This document shows, piece by piece, positions 10,001-11,138 of a DNA stretch of 11,138 nt. The notes under the pieces are model-generated. The model did not search any database, was not told the DNA's origin, and was given only the letters and a program-made list of their open reading frames with translations. The DNA is from Phoronis ovalis. Its lineage: Eukaryota > Phoronida > Phoronidae. The position numbers and the translations under genes are program-made. Location of the stretch: contig JAOXYB010055990.1 in the NCBI GenBank assembly GCA_028565635.1, forward strand, positions 1 through 11,138, given 5' to 3'. Numbering within the stretch: the first letter of the stretch is position 1; each line of letters opens with the position of its first letter.

Positions 10001-10343
10001 CACTCACTAACTGGTATGTGACTTTATTACCTAAGAGAAGCACAGAACCTACACTGTTAAATAATACATTTCCACTACGGAAACCTTTAGGTAATTTACA
10101 ATCTGGTTTGATGTACCCTGCACCATTATCTAGTGCAACAATTGTTCCTTCAAGTTTTCCAGGTTTTTCACTCCGGATATCTCCAAGTCCGTCTGTGTGG
10201 TTTCTATCGGGATGGGAGCATGTTTCAGTTAATCCTTGGTATTTTTGATGTAGACTGTTGTATCCAACTGTTATGTCATCGTACCTGTTAATATTTAAGG
10301 AAACATAGAAAAGGGGTATCAACTTAGAGTAAATATTAGTCAT
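4041..10343 (-). CDS. ZNFX1-like: ZNFX1-like SF1 RNA helicase fused to tandem PARP domains (2100 aa)
   Basis: A single open frame encodes, in order: three cold-shock-like folds (residues 62-127, 197-270, 298-373) with basic linkers; a ZNFX1-type N-terminal region (about 400-760, including GPYDTPQHYIDTYFRLLRAD at 579-598); an SF1 helicase core (about 836-1500); NFX1-type Cys/His zinc fingers (1522-1659); a charged coiled coil (1657-1695); and two PARP catalytic domains (1733-1886 and 1925-2100). No signal peptide or membrane segment is evident, so it should act in cytoplasm or nucleus. From family knowledge, ZNFX1 helicases bind RNA and act in antiviral sensing or small-RNA pathways; PARPs move ADP-ribose from NAD+ to protein or nucleic acid. 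A linked RNA-triggered ADP-ribosylation role is inferred. The ATG at 10343 is preceded in frame by TAA two codons upstream, so the single-exon model must start here. However, a good splice acceptor at codon 19/20 makes the first 19 residues doubtful. Human ZNFX1 is about 1900 residues and lacks the transferase domains. Family assignment is sure; orthology and function are not. Confidence 0.95.
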   Translation of the reverse strand: MTNIYSKLIPLFYVSLNINRYDDITVGYNSLHQKYQGLTETCSHPDRNHTDGLGDIRSEKPGKLEGTIVALDNGAGYIKPDCKLPKGFRSGNVLFNSVGSVLLLGNKVTYQLVSGSENMPLAKTVCLNKTDKLQNASSTSDYSLDSVGESNYGPILISKGKGDHEDKRKKEVKKGRGKLKMSVPEDSSVKRKKPVAEGKIMKGIVATMKQFFGFIRPSEELPEGFEKKDVHFHKAKITGENKELEENDEVEFELDLCSKKKPSAVNIRLLRKSTERDEDENTNTTVTTKFKNKREQLSVRGRLITIKDSENGKYGFVKVDKMPEGYRDRNVHVHLNKVSCGGIALVHGDILEIKLGCLEKDKERPTAMRATLIYCKPRSPAALTEHLEKIQSTVHQSDEPRGKSEVLLGLISCHAPWEAVGNCDYLQVPTVSLLFDILIHLDEQAVGLRERYKDLLRSIARTRLLHPWQGLLKEIIKNMVEIQDTSTLNNIQNFLLVIMKHVPEKSRAIVSLIEPMISKGTENNTEYFLFKLLKETSKLSSDNVEDMEWNELPLVPTTKELLGGPLESRINLSEVKVKGPYDTPQHYIDTYFRLLRADCFDALSKGIRALLWGKLDKRDMNVYFNVRIAGIQIINSDSGIAIALQVTPHRNISNWATCSNLMFGNLLCISPSGSFKDVIWATVGNRDVKLLQRSRVILVELLTECNATTDSQSILRMEQCSGSMVMTESPSYYRAYQPVLRALQTMDPEQLPFKDELVDAQPPKYPKYVNENPDVDASIIYPNTKLTNRNLLHRLRRISCMKGLSDDTFLEGSSDDNRIPLLQLLQMPHGAVSMLDKSQENAVIGTLQRRIAIIQGPPGTGKTFIGVKILQVIQSMSTKPDSPILVLTYKNHSLDEFLKQIIELYPDSVARIGGRSQDPDVQRCNINELKKQKIHRKTQALHQLIQELYGQSETLKPQVERAARNVNSSKRFGVECFASNAQPVQIEKLLSLCDWTDVKVTLKSSKDQAGDAIRKRDIQAIVDKLKGLGIKNVFDSQAPNDMYDDLKALLCIALQKWVPDEDVFKIIERKFVTQQINFSTLEDTNGGEALSGEERGQDERDIEDEQRERLSALSNTKSTNTENLVLFTKNSKPGSLNNIELLGCMKYAMDQLPLASLRAMENPWDLSDEQRALLIQTYLYEQVAIAGEEFEKKLQEYQRNGLERSELELQHKAEMLSSMKVIGMTITGASIHQSLLTLVKPEIVLVEEAAEVLEPQLLASLGNWTQHLILIGDHKQLRPPVASYNLVKNYNFDISMMERLINNNFPHEQLLKQNRMRPEFAELLKDIYPKLESNLDRVNRNQPPACVATSLFFWNHSDPEKDERSYINEGEADRAVQLALFLVKQGYSADQVTILGAYQGQVSLIRKKIRVVEQGNPSLFAAMTDDDDNTKSIRIGVHTIDLFQGDENEVVIISLVRSNNKGKLGLGFLKTFNRRCVAQSRAKCGMYFIGNADTLSWSHIWKPMIDSMKEGNNVGSAITLQCPKHKESRVVVYTAKEVPLGNFCKVPCGQIMSCHIHDCSKTCQPPHDHSQCRTVVLFEHETCGHQGKKFCYEDPESIKCKKIVPFKYSSCGHIDTRECCERQDAKVCKAPCPRLLTPCDHSCSLTCGEKCNPDMCETCERIRAEEERKRLEAEKVEKRRILAKAEEKIKELRQRPLSQGCIKKNLSSSGDDASEYYDVEDRVKRYIQAGHNWYPEVTKIEKLTNLDLEMKWYESKKYMFDPRRSELKFHGTSADAVSKIVESGFILPTNPGMFGAGVYFASDSSKSAQGIYTKGSNMLLLCDVLLGKTKTVDRSSRGMNGMKLKHQGYDSLFAKRNTRDTGGVLYDEFVVYEPARALPKYIVHYKEIKLTDPTVHSLINSYGVGGTTFQKLTLLPSRSVDLSKPEDIHFRVAESQFLRLMQICGTGAKQNQIKSVDFYTNPPLVRKFNAMHDHMKRKYPNLEEENYILAFHGTQQQNINNIVKQNFSLAKLACNTGDNGYYGAGIYFSEFPDVSIGYGRSLLLCKVLQGKSYKCHGLMLGASLQPGYDSHIMQVDSAGRGQEIVIFNPDQILPCYVINL
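4044..4571 (-). other. Domain: second PARP ADP-ribosyltransferase (residues 1925-2100)
   Basis: A lead-in with AESQFLRL (1933-1940), VDFYTNPPLVRKF (1956-1968) and a helical stretch precedes FHGT (1991-1994), YYGAGIYFSE (2021-2030), SLLLCKVLQGK (2041-2051), GYDSH (2067-2071) and QEIVIFNPDQILPCYVI (2082-2098). The protein ends two residues later, so nothing is missing from the fold's last strand. The triad is H1992, Y2027, E2083, with S2035 at +8 and Y2038 at +11, the same spacing as PARP1 S904 and Y907. The region between strands is shorter than in the first domain and sequence identity between the two is low, so this is an old duplication or a separate acquisition. Catalytic activity is plausible for this copy as well. 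Confidence 0.88.
4686..5147 (-). other. Domain: first PARP ADP-ribosyltransferase (residues 1733-1886)
   Basis: An opening helix (about 1733-1756, VTKIEKLTNLDLEMKWYESK) leads into FHGT (1769-1772), MFGAGVYFAS (1793-1802), SSKSAQGIYT (1804-1813), LLLCDVLLGK (1819-1828), GYDSLFAKR (1848-1856) and YDEFVVYEPARALPKYIVHY (1866-1885). The triad reads H1770, Y1799, E1868, the His-Tyr-Glu set of PARPs capable of chain elongation. The serine eight positions after the first Tyr is kept (S1807). The second nicotinamide-stacking Tyr is not at +11 as in PARP1 and tankyrase; G1810 is there, and Y1812 sits at +13, the spacing I recall from PARP14-type mono-transferases. No WWE domain precedes it. Active NAD+ chemistry is likely; mono- versus poly-ADP-ribosylation cannot be decided. 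Confidence 0.92.
5364..5786 (-). other. Domain: NFX1-type zinc-finger region (residues 1520-1660)
   Basis: Cys/His pairs are dense right after the helicase. CGQIMSCHIHDCSKTC (1548-1563) followed by HDHSQC (1567-1572) fits the NFX1 zinc-finger pattern. Further ligand clusters are CGH (1583-1585), CGH (1611-1613), the CC pair at 1619-1620, CKAPC (1628-1632), CDHSC (1639-1643), CGEKC (1647-1651) and CETC (1656-1659). The order of helicase then NFX1 fingers is that of ZNFX1. I did not assign every zinc site. A heptad-like charged helix (RIRAEEERKRLEAEKVEKRR, 1661-1680, running on to about 1695) follows directly and may be a spacer or oligomerisation helix before the first PARP domain. Confidence 0.88.
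5844..7838 (-). other. Domain: ZNFX1/UPF1-type SF1 helicase core (residues 836-1500)
   Basis: All expected motifs are present. The Q-like segment is LDKSQENAV (835-843). Walker A is QGPPGTGKT (855-863). Motif Ia is LVLTYKNHSLDEFL (885-898), the form typical of ZNFX1. Motif II is VEEAAE (1246-1251). Motif III is LIGDHKQLRP (1270-1279), followed by QNRMRPEF (1313-1320). Motif V is HTIDLFQGDENEVV (1438-1451). Motif VI is RRCVAQSRAK (1474-1483). The VEEAA form instead of DEAA is, from memory of the family, usual in ZNFX1 and is not read as a loss of ATPase activity. A long insert (about 920-1215) separates motifs Ia and II, with an acidic, low-complexity stretch around 1085-1125. Such an insert also occurs in ZNFX1 relatives. 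ATP-dependent RNA binding or unwinding is expected. Confidence 0.93.
9225..10160 (-). other. Domain: three cold-shock-like OB folds (residues 62-373)
   Basis: Three related segments each show the cold-shock order: a G-x-I/L strand, an aromatic RNP1-like turn, an RNP2-like strand and a closing A-x-x-V/I/L strand. Repeat 1 has GAGYIKPD (74-81), NVLF (92-95) and a degenerate MPLAKTV (119-125). Repeat 2 has FFGFIRPS (211-218), DVHFHKAKI (229-237) and KPSAVNI (261-267). Repeat 3 has KYGFVKVD (313-320), NVHVH (330-334) and RPTAMRATL (364-372). Repeats 2 and 3 keep the nucleic-acid-facing aromatics best, while repeat 1 has lost the RNP2 histidine. Each also carries a LPxGF or MPEGY loop followed by the RNP2 strand, which suggests internal duplication. 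The linker at 159-198 is strongly basic (KRKK, KKGRGKLK) and could be a nuclear localisation signal or an RNA-binding patch. Single-stranded RNA binding is inferred from the family. Confidence 0.75.
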
Positions 10344-10381
10344 GTTTTAATTTAATTAATTTTCTGTAATTATATACTTAC
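10285..10381 (-). other. Candidate 5' intron (97 bp) overlapping the first 19 codons
   Basis: On the minus strand, GGAT|GTAAGT at the upstream end is a near-perfect donor. The downstream end has a pyrimidine-rich tract (CCCCTTTTCTATGTTTCC) followed by TTAAATATTAACAG|GT, a good acceptor. Splicing would remove the ATG at 10343 and join AT to G, creating a new in-frame ATG across the junction followed by TAC GAT GAC, giving a 2081-residue product that keeps all domains. The exon upstream in that frame is open to a TAA near 10478 and also offers ATGs near 10465, 10437 and 10431. This is inference from splice consensus only. Confidence 0.45.
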
Positions 10382-10544
10382 ATCCAATGCAGGACATTGC
10401 ACCTCAAAGACCCGTCGTTATAGATACCCATAAACATTCTTTTATAAATTATTATAAATATCATCAAAAGTTGAAATTAAGATACTCTCCTTAACTAAAT
10501 ATGCATGTTATTGTACGTACATACAGAGTACAGTCTGAAAAATC
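10344..10544. promoter_or_regulatory. Proximal upstream region of the helicase-PARP gene
   Basis: AT-rich DNA between the start codon and the upstream MITE. It holds the TATAAAAG match, the candidate donor site and a second possible acceptor (ATTACAG on the minus strand, ending at 10364) that would give a non-coding first-exon junction 21 bases upstream of the ATG. I saw no other recognisable motif. Its role as core promoter and 5' UTR is inferred from position. Confidence 0.4.
10439..10446 (-). promoter_or_regulatory. Candidate TATA box (TATAAAAG)
   Basis: The minus strand reads TATAAAAG, a full TATA consensus, 96 bases upstream of the ATG at 10343. Initiation about 30 bases downstream would fall near 10410, leaving a short 5' UTR, or a short first exon if the 97-bp candidate intron is used. 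In AT-rich DNA such matches occur by chance, so this is suggestive only. Confidence 0.35.
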
Positions 10545-10845
10545 CATCCGTCAGTTCCGTGCCTTCTCAACCAATGTCTGGGCTTAACCACAGTACATTT
10601 TCGTTTATTATCTCGAAAAGCAGAAGATCGAGAACTATAACCTTTTCATATTACAGCTGACAATAATAGGTATGCAGTGGATTAAGCGGGTAGCCATTAC
10701 AAGAGGCCAATCACACAGAGAGAAAATCATTTCTCAATTGAGTCAAAAATTTAATGACGTACTTATTTTGCTCTTGTTAAATTGAAGGAATATAACGATA
10801 ATTGACTATGACATTAGTTGAGAAGGCACGGCACCCTAACGGATG
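10545..10845. mobile_element. MITE-like element with about 35-bp terminal inverted repeats
   Basis: The left arm (10545-10578) starts CATCCGTCAG and contains CCGTGCCTTCTCAACCAATG. The right arm (10810-10845), read in reverse complement, starts CATCCGTTAGGG and contains CCGTGCCTTCTCAACTAATG. The arms differ by a few substitutions and a 2-base gap. They enclose about 230 bases with no coding potential, the layout of a small non-autonomous DNA transposon. A weaker match outside the arms (CTGAAAAA versus CTGAATAA) suggests the true ends may lie a few bases further out; I could not define target-site duplications. It sits about 200-500 bases upstream of the gene and contains a CCAAT-box match. Confidence 0.75.
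10705..10714 (+). promoter_or_regulatory. CCAAT-box match (GGCCAATCAC)
   Basis: GGCCAATCAC fits the NF-Y CCAAT consensus on the plus strand, which would be inverted relative to the gene; NF-Y sites work in either orientation. It lies inside the MITE, so if functional it was brought in by the element. Next to it are GAGAAA-ATCA-TTTCTC (10720-10735) and the palindrome CTCAATTGAG (10733-10742). Single-motif evidence only. Confidence 0.25.
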
Positions 10846-10974
10846 AACTTATTCAGTTGGATACAGGATGACAAGAAATAGCGTGAAGAATTTGGAATTG
10901 AATTTTAACATAATTATTAATAAGATATAAACACAAATTTTGCTATCATAAGGGACTGGTCAGAAATTACCACA
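10846..10974. other. Intergenic, nothing recognised
   Basis: Short AT-rich spacer between the MITE and the G-tract repeats. I see no coding potential, RNA gene or repeat in it. Confidence 0.5.
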
Positions 10975-11070
10975 GGGGGGGGTTGGTGCAAACAGGGGGG
11001 GGGGTCACGAATTTTTGTGCCAGGCAAAAGGGGGGGTCATGAATTTTTGAGCACCACGAAAGGGGGGTTG
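10975..11070. repeat. G-tract tandem repeats (about 32-bp spacing)
   Basis: Four G runs of 8, 10, 7 and 6 bases start at 10975, 10995, 11030 and 11062. The later ones are followed by a shared tail, GTCACGAATTTTTG, GTCATGAATTTTTG and a decayed TTGTCATTTTTTG, so this is a degenerate tandem repeat and not just poly-G. Four close G runs could also form a G-quadruplex on the plus strand. Similar G runs at the left window edge suggest a dispersed family. Confidence 0.75.
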
Positions 11071-11138
11071 TCATTTTTTGGGCAGTGATTCTTGAAAAAT
11101 ACCTTTCTTGATTTTCACAAACTAGTAGGAAAAGAGAG

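Noticed and set aside
10018-10248. Plus-strand 76-codon frame
   Set aside because: Antisense to the first cold-shock-like repeat; no independent support.
1-11138. CRISPR array, operon or bacterial genes
   Set aside because: The window is clearly eukaryotic: animal domain fusions, LINE and MITE remnants, no ribosome binding sites and no regular short palindromic array.
1-11138. tRNA or rRNA genes
   Set aside because: No cloverleaf with conserved A and B boxes and no rRNA-like stretch was seen on either strand by eye; a tRNA scan would settle it.

Overview
The window is eukaryotic nuclear DNA from an animal, most likely a marine invertebrate. It is AT-rich, carries one very large uninterrupted minus-strand coding region, and has decayed transposable elements on both sides. 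The protein is built from animal ZNFX1-type helicase, NFX1 zinc-finger and PARP modules. A LINE remnant of a type I associate with molluscs, cnidarians and lancelets, plus G-tract and ACCCTGAAATATC-type repeats, points the same way. I lean towards a lophotrochozoan (mollusc or annelid), but the sequence alone does not settle the phylum.

Layout. At the left edge (1-75) there are G-tract repeats. From about 90 to 1345 lies a broken plus-strand non-LTR retrotransposon with recognisable reverse transcriptase (RT) and C-terminal CCHC-like motifs. From 1345 to 1905 I recognise nothing. From about 1908 to 2404 there is a MITE-like element with imperfect terminal inverted repeats (TIRs) and an iterated internal motif. 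From 2405 to about 3240 the sequence is anonymous, and from about 3240 to 4040 it is AT-rich DNA that probably includes the 3' UTR of the gene. The gene itself occupies 4041-10343 on the minus strand. Its likely promoter and 5' UTR follow (10344-10540), then a second MITE with about 35-bp TIRs (10545-10845). The window ends in about 32-bp-spaced G-tract repeats (10975-11067).

The gene encodes a 2100-residue protein: three cold-shock-like OB folds, a ZNFX1-type N-terminal region, a complete superfamily 1 (SF1) helicase of the UPF1/ZNFX1 group, NFX1-type zinc fingers, a short charged coiled coil, and two PARP-type ADP-ribosyltransferase domains in tandem. Both transferase domains keep a His-Tyr-Glu triad. 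ZNFX1 is known as an antiviral RNA sensor in mammals and a small-RNA inheritance factor in nematodes. Human ZNFX1 lacks PARP domains, so this looks like an RNA-recognition helicase joined directly to a double ADP-ribosylating output module. An innate immune or RNA-surveillance role is inference. The fusion is the main discovery candidate of the window.
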